A stretch of DNA of 64,000 nucleotides from Micromonospora pallida (GTDB taxonomy: Bacteria; Actinomycetota; Actinomycetes; Mycobacteriales; Micromonosporaceae), in assembly GCF_900090325.1 (NCBI RefSeq), contig NZ_FMHW01000002.1:3721001-3785000 (forward strand), given 5' to 3'. Each line of letters starts with the position of its first letter. Position 1 is the first letter of the stretch. Below, piece after piece: positions 16,675-25,206 of the stretch. Under the pieces are notes generated by a model that saw only the letters and a list, made by a program, of their open reading frames with translations, was not told the DNA's origin and searched no databases. The position numbers were made by a program, and so were the translations under genes.

Positions 16675-17013
16675 TCAGGCGAAGCCGACCGCTGTGCCGG
16701 GGCGCAACACGCCCTCGACCACCGCGGCGAAGTCCCGCCACTCGGAGCGCTCTTCCGCCAGCGCACGCCGCCCGGAGGAGGTGAGCTGGTACGTCCGGCG
16801 CTTACGGCCGCTGACCGTGCTCCACTCGCTCTGCACGTAGTCCGCCCGCTCCAGCCGGCGCAGGGCCGGGTAGAGGGTGCCGGTCGGCAGATCGAGCGCG
16901 CCGCCGCTGCGGGCCTGAAGAGCTTCCATGATCGCGTAACCGTGCAGCGATTCCCGCTCGAGCACCGAGAGAATCAGGGCGTCGAGGTGCCCCCGCAACG
17001 CGTTTGGCCTCAT
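16675..17013 (-). CDS. PadR family transcriptional regulator
   Basis: 112 residues. The typical PadR winged helix: RGHLDALILSVLERESLHGY, AIMEALQARSGGALDLPTGT, LYPALRRLERADYVQSEWS and a wing with GRKRRTYQLTSSGRRALAEE. It has the short C-terminal tail of PadR-s1 proteins. Its start codon overlaps the first of two inverted repeats (17013-17053), which suggests autoregulation. Confidence 0.87.
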   Translation of the reverse strand: MRPNALRGHLDALILSVLERESLHGYAIMEALQARSGGALDLPTGTLYPALRRLERADYVQSEWSTVSGRKRRTYQLTSSGRRALAEERSEWRDFAAVVEGVLRPGTAVGFA

Positions 17014-17053
17014 GTAGCCAATCTACACGAGCACCGTACCGTAGCCTAGCTAC
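17013..17053. promoter_or_regulatory. Two inverted repeats upstream of padR-like gene
   Basis: TGTAG-CCAAT-CTACA (17013-17027) and GTAGC-CTA-GCTAC (17041-17053) are both perfect. PadR proteins bind dyads of this type upstream of their own gene, so these are probable operators. The first overlaps the start codon. Confidence 0.6.
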
Positions 17054-17103
17054 AGGTAGTAGCCCTATTTGCCATGATCAGGGCGATTGCCCTGTCGTCC
17101 CGC

Positions 17104-17136
17104 CACCGCCGCTCGATCAGGCATCGAGCGGCGGTG
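17104..17136. terminator. 14-bp hairpin upstream of the gene at 17231
   Basis: Perfect arms CACCGCCGCTCGAT and ATCGAGCGGCGGTG around a 5-base loop. It lies between the divergent PadR promoter and the next plus-strand gene, so it could be a leader attenuator or insulating terminator rather than an end-of-gene signal. Confidence 0.5.
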
Positions 17137-17230
17137 ATCATTCTTGTTCCGCGCCGGGAGACGGCGGGGCCAGAGGCCAACTCCGGCGGCCCCCGTCACC
17201 GCGACACGACGCGCGGACGAGGACGGCGGG

Positions 17231-17563
17231 ATGTACGCGTACAGGTACCTGAGCAGGTGCGGCCAACTGACCGTCCTTGTCGCCCGGGAGCTGTTCGCCG
17301 GGCTGAAGACGCTCGGCGCGGCGCTCATCGGCGCGCCGCTGCCGCCCGAGGCGTTCCCGCCCGCCGGGCAACCGGGGCACCGGGCCACGCCGCCCGGCGG
17401 GACGGTCGCCGACGACTCCACGGACCGGCCGGCGACCGGCGGTCCGGACCGCTCCCCGGCGGGGTCGGATCCGGGTGCCCCGCCGGCCGGGCACCCGGAG
17501 CGGTTGATCCCGCACGTCCCCCCGACGTCGGTGGAACGTCAACTCTGGTCGCAACTGCGCTGA
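17231..17563 (+). CDS. Hypothetical protein, Pro/Gly-rich
   Basis: 110 residues from the ATG at 17231. The N-terminal ~35 residues form an amphipathic or weakly hydrophobic helix (RCGQLTVLVARELFAGLKTL), then a Pro/Gly/Ala-rich disordered stretch, and a short conserved-looking end (SVERQLWSQLR). No family recognised with confidence. It is convergent with the PLP gene at 17663 and marks the left edge of the biosynthetic region. Confidence 0.45.
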   Translation: MYAYRYLSRCGQLTVLVARELFAGLKTLGAALIGAPLPPEAFPPAGQPGHRATPPGGTVADDSTDRPATGGPDRSPAGSDPGAPPAGHPERLIPHVPPTSVERQLWSQLR

Positions 17564-17662
17564 GCCTCGGACGCGGACCTGCCCCACGGCGGTCCCGGTC
17601 CTCGGCAGTTCCGACGCGGGCTGCCGCGCACCGGCCGCCGGACGGGTCCGGCGGCCGAGGGC

Positions 17663-18763
17663 TCACATCCCCTTGAGACCGTGCGCGGTGGCCAGCACGA
17701 CGACGTCGGACTCGGCGGTCATCGTCCCGGCGGCCAGGGCCCGCGAGACGGCGAGCACACCGGCCGCGCTGCTCGGCTCCAGCGGGAAGCCAGCCCGCCA
17801 GAGCCGGCGGGTCTCGGCGACGACGCTCTCGTCGTCCACCGCGACGGCGTGCCCCCGGGATCGGCGGACCGCCTCCACCGCCTGGATGGCGAGCTGGTTG
17901 CCGCCCAGCGACGGCATCACCCGGGTGCTGCCCGGGAAGGTCGCGTACGGGTCGGCGCCGGCGAGCACCTCGGCCACCCGGGGGAAGGGCTCCACCAGGC
18001 AGATCCTGGGCACCGCGTCGGCGCCGAGCAGCTCCTGGAAGCCCAGGTGGACGCCCCAGGCGAGGTCGCCCCGGGAGGCCGGCACCACCACCCACTCCGG
18101 TGCCGTCCCGCCCCGGTCGTCGAGGATCTCCTCGGCGACGAGCTTGTACCCCTCGATACCGAACGGGCTGCTGCCCACCGGGGGGACGACGAAGTTGGTG
18201 ACCGGCAGCATCGTCTTGGAGTCGCGGTAGGCGGCGATGTGCTCCCAGCGCTGCCCGCTGTGCGGGAAGGAGACCACCTCCGCCCCGAGGTCGCGCATCA
18301 GTTCCACCACCCGGGCGGGGGTGTCGTCGGTGACCGCGACCTCGCAACGCAGCCCGGCCCGGCCACAGTAGGTCGCCAACGACACCCCGGCGTTGCCGGA
18401 GGAGGCGGCGGCGATGCCCTCGTAGCCGGCGTAGACGGCCCGGCTGACGACCGCCGAGCTGAACCGGTCCTTGTGCGAGCCGGTCGGGTTGGCGCCCTCC
18501 CACTTGAGCGCGACGGTCAGGCCGGGCACGGCCCCGGAGACGTCGGTCAACAGCGGGGTACGCCCCTCGCCGAGGGTGACCGGCCGCAGGTAGGGCTGGT
18601 TGACCCCGGTCGACTCGCCGGGGGTGTAGACGCACTCGAGGCTGGCCGGTCTGCCCTCGGCCAGACAGGCCGGGCAGCCGGTGGAGTGGTCGGCCACCTC
18701 GTACCGGCGGTCGCAGCGGATGCAGGCGAGCCCCGCCAGACGCGGGTTCTGAATCGTGGGCAT
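17663..18763 (-). CDS. Threonine-synthase-like PLP enzyme with N-terminal zinc ribbon
   Basis: 366 residues from the ATG at 18763, with GGGAGAAGC just upstream. Cys14, Cys17, Cys30 and Cys33 form a four-Cys zinc ribbon. The PLP lysine is Lys98 in NPTGSHKDRFSSA, and SSGNAGVSLATYCG binds the cofactor phosphate in the fold-type II family. Threonine synthases convert O-phosphohomoserine to threonine; related enzymes act in natural-product pathways on other amino acids. Here it sits beside an Asp/Glu-racemase-family gene and away from other threonine genes, so a role in making an unusual amino acid is possible (inference). Confidence 0.8.
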   Translation of the reverse strand: MPTIQNPRLAGLACIRCDRRYEVADHSTGCPACLAEGRPASLECVYTPGESTGVNQPYLRPVTLGEGRTPLLTDVSGAVPGLTVALKWEGANPTGSHKDRFSSAVVSRAVYAGYEGIAAASSGNAGVSLATYCGRAGLRCEVAVTDDTPARVVELMRDLGAEVVSFPHSGQRWEHIAAYRDSKTMLPVTNFVVPPVGSSPFGIEGYKLVAEEILDDRGGTAPEWVVVPASRGDLAWGVHLGFQELLGADAVPRICLVEPFPRVAEVLAGADPYATFPGSTRVMPSLGGNQLAIQAVEAVRRSRGHAVAVDDESVVAETRRLWRAGFPLEPSSAAGVLAVSRALAAGTMTAESDVVVLATAHGLKGM

Positions 18764-18913
18764 GCTTCTCCCGGACCAGGATGGACGGACGACGGTCGGG
18801 CGGACCCGACCCGGACGCCCGTGGAAAGCGTCCAGTCTAGGCGGAGCGGCCGCGGTGCGGCCCGGGCCACCGGCGGGGTCGCGCGGCACCGCTCGCGTGC
18901 ACGGCGAGTGGGT

Positions 18914-19648
18914 TCAGCGGGCCAGTTCCGCGTACCCCTTGAGGGGAAAGGTGTCCGGGGCCCGGCCGGCCAGTCGCAGCCCCTCCCAGCAGGTCGCCTC
19001 GTTGCTGGAGACCACCGGCAGGCCGAAGCGTTCGCGCAGGATGCGGGCGGCCTCGAGGCCACGGAAGGCGGTGCAGCTGATGAAGATGCCGTCGGCGGCA
19101 CCGGGATCGGTGACCGCGGCGGCGATCCCCTCGGGCGGGACGGAGGCGGTGTCCAGCGGGTCCGGCAGGGCCGGACCGGCGGTGGCGGTCACCTCGATGC
19201 CGTGCGCGCCGAGGAACGCCACCACCAGCTCGTCGAGCCAGGGCTCGTACGGCGTGACCAGCACCACCCGGGCCAGGTCGAGCGAGCGCAGCGCGGCCAC
19301 CACGGCGCTCGAGGTGGTGGAGGCGGGTACGCCGGAGGCGGCGGTGATCCGCTCGGTGATCTCGGCGTCGTAGCCGAGGCCGTGGTACAGGCTGCCACTG
19401 GTGCAGGCGAAGACGATCGAGTCCACCGCGGCGTGGGAGAGCATCCGGGCCGCCTCCGGCACCGTGTCGGCCAGCGCGGCGAGTTGCTCCGGAGTGTCCC
19501 GGGTGATGGACATCCGGGCGACGTGCGCGCTGACCGTCGCGGGCAGGCTCAGCCGCAGGTCACGCTCGATGACCGTGTTCACGCTCGGTACCAGGAAACC
19601 GAGCCGGTGGGTCCACTCGGGATCGCGGTGGGTCGAGGTATCCGCCAT
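18914..19648 (-). CDS. Maleate isomerase / Asp-Glu racemase superfamily enzyme
   Basis: 244 residues. It carries the two catalytic cysteines of the superfamily: Cys82 in VFACTSGS and Cys192 in ISCTAFRG. The N-terminal LVPSVNTVIERDL (PSxNT..E) is the pattern of maleate cis-trans isomerases and arylmalonate decarboxylases, more than of amino-acid racemases. The substrate is probably a small dicarboxylate or a related acid. It is upstream of the PLP gene on the same strand, 150 bases apart, and divergent from the multicopper oxidase. Confidence 0.82.
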   Translation of the reverse strand: MADTSTHRDPEWTHRLGFLVPSVNTVIERDLRLSLPATVSAHVARMSITRDTPEQLAALADTVPEAARMLSHAAVDSIVFACTSGSLYHGLGYDAEITERITAASGVPASTTSSAVVAALRSLDLARVVLVTPYEPWLDELVVAFLGAHGIEVTATAGPALPDPLDTASVPPEGIAAAVTDPGAADGIFISCTAFRGLEAARILRERFGLPVVSSNEATCWEGLRLAGRAPDTFPLKGYAELAR

Positions 19649-19813
19649 GATCGAACCGTAGCGAGATCGGCTCGAGCGTCGAACGAGTCCGGTCGCCACG
19701 AGTGGACGATCCCAGCACCCACCGTTCGGTTTAGGTAGGGTTGGTACGTGTAGCGTATTAGGCTGTGACCGGCTGTCACACCCCTGCCGGTCTCCCGTGT
19801 GAGGAGCCTGTTG

Positions 19814-21394
19814 ATGACCCTGAGCCGTCGACGTCTGATCCAACTGACGGGCGGCGCAGCCGCCGCCTCACTGGCCGGGTGCTCGGAACTCGGCGACAAG
19901 CTCGGTGACAACGCCGGCACCCGATCCGGCTCCAGCACCGGGTCCAAGATGAAGAGTGAACTCGACATCCCCGAGCCGTTCCAGGTCCCGCTCCCCCGAC
20001 CGCAGGTGCTCAAGCCGAGCAACTCCGACGGCAGCACCGACTTCTACGAGCTCACCCAGCGGTCCGCCAAAGTGGAGATCATCCCCGGCCACAAGACCGA
20101 GATCTGGGGTTACAACGGCACCTTCCCCGGGCCGACCATCGAGTCCCGCGCCGGCCGCCGCACCGTGGTCCGGCACCGCAACGAACTGCCCGTACCGGTG
20201 GTGGTGCACCTGCACGGCGGCAAGACCCCGCCCGAGCACGACGGCTACCCGATCGACTACATCCTGCCGAAGGGCGGCTGGGAGGCGGGCGGCAGCATGC
20301 CCGGCCACGACATGGCCGCCGGCAAGACCAGCCAGGGCACGAAGGACTACATCTACCCGCTCGACCAGCCCGCCGCCACGCTCTGGTACCACGACCACCG
20401 GATGGACTTCACCGGTCCCCAGGTCTACCGCGGGCTCGCCGGCTTCCACCTCGTCCGGGACGACGAGGAGGACGCCCTGCCGCTACCCAAGGGCGAGCGG
20501 GAGGTGCCGTTGTTCATCTGCGACCGGTCCTTCTCCGAGGACGGCTCGTTCCGCTACCCCTCCAGCGACCACAACCTGCACGACCCCGGGGTGACCGGGC
20601 AGTTCGAGAACGGGGTGATCGGTGACGTCATCCTGGTCAACGGCGCGCCGTGGCCGACCATGGACGTCACCAACACCCGGTACCGGTTCCGGGTGCTCAA
20701 CGGCTCCAACGCCCGCCGGTACGGGCTGAGCCTCGACCCGAAGCCGAGCGACGGCAGTTCGTTCATCCAGATCGGCAGTGACTCGGGCCTGCTCGGCGCG
20801 CCGATCGGACACGACAAGATCGATATCGCCCCGGCCGAGCGGTACGACCTGGTCATCGACTTCTCGAAGTTCAAGGTCGGCACCAAGGTCACCCTCCGCA
20901 ACGACATGGACAAGGGCAAGCTGGGCGCGATCATGCAGTTCCACGTCGCCCGCAGCGCCTCGGACGACAGCACCGTGCCGAACCGGCTGGCCGACTTCGA
21001 GCAGCTCGACCGTTCGATGGCGGTGCAGACCCGGCAGTTCCTGTTCAGCCAGGGAGTCTCCGGCGGCAAGCAGGTCTGGACGGTCAACGGCAAGCCGTTC
21101 GACCCGAACCGGATCGACGCCCAGCCCAAGCTCGGCTCGGTGGAGATCTGGAAGCTGGTCACCGACGTCCACCATCCGGTGCACCTGCACCTGGCCCACT
21201 TCCAGGTGCTCCGCCGTCAGGGCCTGGCCCCGTCGGCCCGGGACGCCGGCTGGAAGGACACCGTCGACATCCTGCCCGGCCAGATAGTCGAGGTGGCGGC
21301 CAAGTTCACCGGCTACCAGGGCAAGTACGTCTTCCACTGCCACAACCTCGAACACGAGGACATGGTGATGATGAGCAACCTCGAAGTGGTCTGA
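19814..21394 (+). CDS. Multicopper oxidase, Tat-exported lipoprotein (CotA/bilirubin-oxidase-like)
   Basis: 526 residues from the ATG at 19814, with GAGGAG seven bases upstream; a GTG at 19799 is in frame. The start, MTLSRRRLIQLTGGAAAASL then AGC, combines a twin-Arg motif and a lipobox, so the enzyme should be folded, exported and lipid-anchored. All four copper motifs are present: VVHLHGG, LWYHDHRMD, HPVHLHLAHFQVL and the type-1 motif HCHNLEHEDMVMM. Members oxidise phenols and can couple aromatic rings. It lies next to aromatic polyketide genes and may act late on the product. A 29-bp tandem repeat begins inside its last codons. Confidence 0.87.
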   Translation: MTLSRRRLIQLTGGAAAASLAGCSELGDKLGDNAGTRSGSSTGSKMKSELDIPEPFQVPLPRPQVLKPSNSDGSTDFYELTQRSAKVEIIPGHKTEIWGYNGTFPGPTIESRAGRRTVVRHRNELPVPVVVHLHGGKTPPEHDGYPIDYILPKGGWEAGGSMPGHDMAAGKTSQGTKDYIYPLDQPAATLWYHDHRMDFTGPQVYRGLAGFHLVRDDEEDALPLPKGEREVPLFICDRSFSEDGSFRYPSSDHNLHDPGVTGQFENGVIGDVILVNGAPWPTMDVTNTRYRFRVLNGSNARRYGLSLDPKPSDGSSFIQIGSDSGLLGAPIGHDKIDIAPAERYDLVIDFSKFKVGTKVTLRNDMDKGKLGAIMQFHVARSASDDSTVPNRLADFEQLDRSMAVQTRQFLFSQGVSGGKQVWTVNGKPFDPNRIDAQPKLGSVEIWKLVTDVHHPVHLHLAHFQVLRRQGLAPSARDAGWKDTVDILPGQIVEVAAKFTGYQGKYVFHCHNLEHEDMVMMSNLEVV

Positions 21395-21469
21395 ATCCCC
21401 TGCAGGACCACGAAGTGGTCTGAATCCCTTGCAGTCCCACAAAGTGGTCTGAATCCCCCGCACGACCAC
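21383..21469 (+). repeat. 29-bp direct repeat, three tandem units, overlapping a stop codon
   Basis: Units at 21383-21411, 21412-21440 and 21441-21469, all exactly 29 bases, share GAAGTGGTCTGAATCCC (the third begins AAAGTGG) and end in a CCAC. The first unit contains the last codons (Glu-Val-Val) and TGA stop of the multicopper oxidase, so the gene's end appears to have been copied twice. There are no spacers, so this is not a CRISPR array. Confidence 0.9.
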
Positions 21470-21474
21470 TCGGC

Positions 21475-21507
21475 GACCGGCGCGTACCCCCTGGGTGCGC
21501 GCCGGTC
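21475..21507 (+). terminator. 15-bp hairpin after the multicopper oxidase
   Basis: Arms 21475-21489 and 21493-21507 (GACCGGCGCGTACCC and GGGTGCGCGCCGGTC) with one T-G wobble pair and a 3-base loop. It follows the tandem repeat directly and probably ends the multicopper oxidase transcript. Confidence 0.7.
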
Positions 21508-21604
21508 GTCGTCTGCGCGCCCCCGCCGGTCCAGGGTGGTGCCAGACCGAACGCGACGCGGCCCGGTGACCAGCGGGCGTGGGCGGCACCGCCGCCCACC
21601 TGCC

Positions 21605-21633
21605 TCGAGCCCTTTCCAATCGGCCTTCGAGCC
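21605..21633 (+). promoter_or_regulatory. TCGAGCC heptamers 22 bp apart, SARP-site-like
   Basis: Identical heptamers TCGAGCC at 21605-21611 and 21627-21633, 22 bases apart (two helical turns), about 100 bases before the operon that starts at 21732. SARP activators bind TCGA-type heptamers repeated at 11-bp multiples. No -10 box is obvious and no SARP gene is in the window. The rest of the 337-base gap holds only the tandem repeat and hairpin listed separately. Confidence 0.35.
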
Positions 21634-21731
21634 GGCGATGGAAACGTGCGCTGCGGCGGAATTGGCGATCACCGGCCGCTCCGTCAGGCCAACCGCCTCA
21701 AGCCGTTCATCACGTGAAAGGACCCGCGAGC

Positions 21732-22130
21732 ATGCCGTACGCCGCGATCAGGTACGACGTCATTCCCGGCCACGAGGAAGAGATCGCCGAGATCTTCCAG
21801 GGCTTCCGCCGGGTCAGCACCCCGATCCTGAAGGACGAGCAGGGCGAGGTGGTCGGCCAGCTGCTGGGCAGCGCCGTCTTCATCAGCGACGAGATCGTCG
21901 TCCGGGTCATCCACTACGAGGGCGACTTCCGCGCCATCGGCCGGCACATGGGCCAGCAGTCCGGCGTGCACGACCTCGAGGGCAAGCTCGCCAAGTACCT
22001 GAAGACGCAGCGCGACACCAGCACCCCGCAGAAGTTCGCCGAGTACTTCCGCAACGCCAACATGCGCTGCATCGCGCAGCTCACCAAGGAGAACTACCCC
22101 GGCCCGCTGCCGGCCGGCGTCGAGGCCTGA
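21732..22130 (+). CDS. SchA/CurD-like polyketide-associated protein
   Basis: 132 residues. It matches SchA/CurD-like proteins of spore-pigment and aromatic polyketide clusters: a short N-terminal beta strand (AAIRYDVIPGHEEEIAEIFQ), a HYEGDF segment, a Gly-Val-His run and a C-terminal FRNANMRCIAQL. The role in those clusters is not settled; a monooxygenase or cyclase-like role is suggested because the fold resembles ABM proteins. It opens a plus-strand operon with the ligase at 22218 (88-base gap). Confidence 0.8.
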   Translation: MPYAAIRYDVIPGHEEEIAEIFQGFRRVSTPILKDEQGEVVGQLLGSAVFISDEIVVRVIHYEGDFRAIGRHMGQQSGVHDLEGKLAKYLKTQRDTSTPQKFAEYFRNANMRCIAQLTKENYPGPLPAGVEA

Positions 22131-22217
22131 GCACTCCCGGCGTAACGGTTGCCGGCGGCTGAGCCGCCGGCAACCGCTCAATCTCCCCCACCTCGAACAG
22201 CGCGGAAAGGTAGCCCC

Positions 22218-24053
22218 ATGTCTGGCGTTTTTGGCTGGATCGACTTCACCCGGGACCTGGTCCTGGACCGACCGGTCGTCACGATGCTGACGGCCACGCT
22301 GGCCCAGCGGGGCCCGGACGGCGAGGCGGTGTGGGTCTCGCCGCGCGCCGCCCTGGGCTACCGCACCCTCGACGTGGACGGGAACGTCGGCCGGCAGCCC
22401 TTCGTCACCGAGGTCGACGGCAGCCCTGTCGTCGCCGCCGTGACCGGTGCCCCGCTCGGCCTGGAGGATCTGCGGCAGCGGCTGCGCTCCGCCGGTCGCG
22501 GCTTCGCCCCGGAGACCCCGCCGGTCGAGCTGATCTCCGCCGCCTACCAGCAGTGGGGGGTGGAGTTCATCCCCTGGCTCGCCGGCCCGTTCGCGATCGT
22601 GATCTGGGACGCCCGCACCGAGGAACTGGTGCTGGCCCGCGACCAGCTCGCCCAGCAGCCGCTCTACTACACCCACACCTCCACCGGCCTGATCTTCTCC
22701 ACCGAGCGGAAGGCCCTGCTGGCCCACCCGGAGGTGGAGGCGGTCCTGGACACCAACGGGCTGCGTGAGGCGATCTCCCACGCGCTGCCGCCCGGCCCGC
22801 TGTTCAAGGGCCTGGAGAGCGTCAAGGGCGCCCAGATCGCCCGGTTCAGCCGTACCGGCTGGAACAAGCAGACGTACTGGAAGCTCTCCTCGCGGCCGCA
22901 CGAGGAGGACATGGACAGCACCATCGCCACGGTCCGGCGGATGCTGGAGGACAGCATCCGGGAGACCCTGCCGGCGGACACGTCCAAGCTGGTGGCCACC
23001 CTCTCCGGGGGCATCGACTCGTCCTCGGTGGCGGCGCTGGCCGCGGCCGAGCTGCGCCGCCGGGGCGGCGACAAACTGCGGACGTACACGGTGGACTTCA
23101 AGTCCACCGAGTTCGAGGCGGACGTCATGCGGGACACCCGCGACTCGCCGTACGCGCAGGCCGCCGCGGACATGATCGACTCGGTGCACAACCTGGTCGA
23201 GCTGGAGTCGACGGACATCCTGCACCCGATCATCCGGCAGGGCATGCTCCGGGCCAAGGACGCTCCGGCCCGGATCTACGACATGGAGACCTCGCAGTAC
23301 CTGTTCATCCAGCACGCGGGGGCGCAGGGCGGCAAGATCGTCCTGACCGGCGGCGCCGGTGACCAGCTCTTCCAGGGTGCCCGCTGGTCCACCGACCAGG
23401 GCCTGGTGGGGGCCGGCACGTTCCCGTGGATCGCGTTGGCGCAGCGCTTCGGCGCGACCAACGGCTTCGGCACCGCCCTGTTCAACGCCGACACGCTCGC
23501 CGCGCTGGACCTGCCCAACTACTACGCCGACGAGTACCAGAAGGCGCTCGGTGAGATCGAGTACCTGCCGGGCGAGGACGAGTGGCAGCGGAACATGCGC
23601 CGCGTCTCGTACCTGGTGCTCACCCGGGGTCCGCTGGACTCGTCGGTGTTCGCGGCGGCCGGGCTGCAGACCCGCGCCCCGATCAACTACTACAAGCTCG
23701 TCGAGTACGCCTACAACATCCCGGCGGCGTACCAGCACCACGGCGGCATCGAGAAGAGCCTGCTCCGCGCGGCGGTCGCCGACCTGCTACCGGAGGAGGT
23801 GCTCAAGCGGCGGCAGAGCGCCACGCCGGTCAGCAACCACCCGAGCTACGCGCAGCGGCTCCAGGACGAGTTCCGGGCGATCCTCGCCGACCCGAACGCC
23901 CCGGTCCGGCCGCTGATCGACCTCGAGGCGGCGACCGCGCTGGCCGAGAACGCACCGCGCCTGGCCAAGGACCGGCTCGCCCGCGCGGCGGCCGAGCTGA
24001 CCCTCCAGCTCAACCTCTGGCTGCACCACTACCGGGTACGGCTGGCGCTGTAA
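22218..24053 (+). CDS. Asparagine-synthase-like amide ligase lacking the Cys nucleophile
   Basis: 611 residues. The start is MSGVFGWIDFTRDL, so residue 2 is Ser, not the Cys that hydrolyses glutamine in AsnB. The C-terminal ATP-pyrophosphatase part is intact, with the SGGIDSS loop at about 263-269. The later GEGADE-type motif is changed to GGAGDQLFQG. In aromatic polyketide pathways, enzymes of this family amidate a carboxylate (tetracycline, fredericamycin) or attach an amino acid (PdmN in pradimicin). With no Cys2, use of free ammonia or an amino acid is the likelier option. A second such ligase lies at 42974. Followed by a cysteine-synthase-like gene. Confidence 0.85.
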   Translation: MSGVFGWIDFTRDLVLDRPVVTMLTATLAQRGPDGEAVWVSPRAALGYRTLDVDGNVGRQPFVTEVDGSPVVAAVTGAPLGLEDLRQRLRSAGRGFAPETPPVELISAAYQQWGVEFIPWLAGPFAIVIWDARTEELVLARDQLAQQPLYYTHTSTGLIFSTERKALLAHPEVEAVLDTNGLREAISHALPPGPLFKGLESVKGAQIARFSRTGWNKQTYWKLSSRPHEEDMDSTIATVRRMLEDSIRETLPADTSKLVATLSGGIDSSSVAALAAAELRRRGGDKLRTYTVDFKSTEFEADVMRDTRDSPYAQAAADMIDSVHNLVELESTDILHPIIRQGMLRAKDAPARIYDMETSQYLFIQHAGAQGGKIVLTGGAGDQLFQGARWSTDQGLVGAGTFPWIALAQRFGATNGFGTALFNADTLAALDLPNYYADEYQKALGEIEYLPGEDEWQRNMRRVSYLVLTRGPLDSSVFAAAGLQTRAPINYYKLVEYAYNIPAAYQHHGGIEKSLLRAAVADLLPEEVLKRRQSATPVSNHPSYAQRLQDEFRAILADPNAPVRPLIDLEAATALAENAPRLAKDRLARAAAELTLQLNLWLHHYRVRLAL

Positions 24054-24146
24054 CGCCGCCTCCTGAGCGGCACACGCGTCGACCGCTCCCCGCACGACCG
24101 TCACCAATCCGCTCGCATCGGCGACTTCACGGCGTAGGGGTACGAC

Positions 24147-25196
24147 ATGATCAATGACAGTGTTCTGGACACAATCGGCCGTACCCCGGTGGTCCGGCTG
24201 AACCGCCTCCGGGTCGACAACGGCTCGGAGATCCTGCTCAAGCTCGAGTCCCGCAACCCGGCCGGCAGCGTCAAGGACCGCACCGCGCTGTCCATGGTGC
24301 TGGAGGCGGAACGCGACGGGCGGCTCAAGCCCGGCGGCACCATCATCGAGTCCTCCTCCGGCAACACCGCCAAGGGACTCGCGCTGATCGGTGCCGCCCG
24401 CGGGTACCGGGTCATCCTGGTCACCGACCCGAAGGCCCCGGCGTCCATGGTGGAGTACGTCTCCGCCTTCGGTGCCGAGCTGGAAATCGTCAAGGAGCCG
24501 GACGAGACCGGGTACCAGCGGCCACGGCTGAACCGGGTGCACGAGCTGCTGGCGTCCACGCCGGGCGCGTTCTGGCCCAACCAGTACGACAACCCGGCCA
24601 ACCCGAAGATCCACGCCGAGCAGACCGCGTACGAGATTCTCGACGACGTGGGCCAGTTCGACGCGCTGGTCGCGGCGGTCGGCACCGGTGGACACATCAG
24701 CGGGCTGGCCGAGACCCTGAAGAAGAAGCTGCCCGACGTGGTCACCGTCGGGGTGGACGCCAAGGGGTCGAGTGCGTTCGGTTTCCCGTACGAGAGCTGG
24801 CTGATGCGCGGCCTGGGCATCGCCTGGAAGCCGGAGAACCTGACCACCGAGCTGGTCGACCGGGTGCACCTGGTCGCCGACCACGAGGGGATCGCCACCA
24901 GCCGGCTGCTGGCCCGCAAGGAGGGCCTGCTGGTCGGCGAGTCGGCCGGAGCGGCGGTCTTCGGGGCGCTGCACTACGCGCACCACAACCCGGGTGCGCG
25001 GATCGTCGCGGTGGCCCCGGACGACGGCGGCAACTACCTCGGCGAGTCGTACGACGACGAGTGGCTGCGGGCACACGGCCTGGGCGACGCGGTACTCGCG
25101 CTCTCCACCACGGAGGTGCTGGTCGCCGCCGCCAACGAGCCGGCCTGGCCGTCGATGACGTTGGAGCAGGTGTCCCGCCTGGTCACGAGCGGCTGA
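24147..25196 (+). CDS. Cysteine-synthase-family PLP enzyme (SbnA/CysK-like)
   Basis: 349 residues. Fold-type II PLP enzyme: Lys43 in NPAGSVKDRTALSM is the PLP lysine, ESSSGNTAKGLALI the phosphate or substrate loop, and AAVGTGGHISGL the PLP-phosphate loop. Spacing and NQYDNPANP resemble both O-acetylserine sulfhydrylase and SbnA, which makes a diaminopropionate precursor. Which nucleophile it uses cannot be told. It is 93 bases after the ligase and 10 bases before the M24 gene, so the three probably form one operon. Confidence 0.82.
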   Translation: MINDSVLDTIGRTPVVRLNRLRVDNGSEILLKLESRNPAGSVKDRTALSMVLEAERDGRLKPGGTIIESSSGNTAKGLALIGAARGYRVILVTDPKAPASMVEYVSAFGAELEIVKEPDETGYQRPRLNRVHELLASTPGAFWPNQYDNPANPKIHAEQTAYEILDDVGQFDALVAAVGTGGHISGLAETLKKKLPDVVTVGVDAKGSSAFGFPYESWLMRGLGIAWKPENLTTELVDRVHLVADHEGIATSRLLARKEGLLVGESAGAAVFGALHYAHHNPGARIVAVAPDDGGNYLGESYDDEWLRAHGLGDAVLALSTTEVLVAAANEPAWPSMTLEQVSRLVTSG

Positions 25197-25206
25197 GGAG
25201 AGACAG

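Noticed and set aside
17663..18763. Housekeeping threonine synthase of the thr operon
   Set aside because: No hom or thrB neighbour and a biosynthetic context; the label is kept only as a family name.
17681..19738. Long plus-strand frame across the threonine-synthase-like and isomerase genes
   Set aside because: Runs antisense to two genes with intact catalytic motifs; no recognisable product.
21383..21469. 29-bp repeats considered as a CRISPR array
   Set aside because: Units are directly adjacent with no spacers and the first lies in a coding end.
21684..23741. Long open frame (685 codons) on the minus strand opposite the first amide ligase
   Set aside because: It is the mirror of a strongly supported gene in GC-rich DNA; the translation has no domain and is rich in Arg, Gly, Val and His runs.
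22218..24053. Primary-metabolism asparagine synthetase (asnB)
   Set aside because: Ser2 and the altered ATP-site motif, plus a SchA/CurD-like neighbour, argue for a cluster enzyme.
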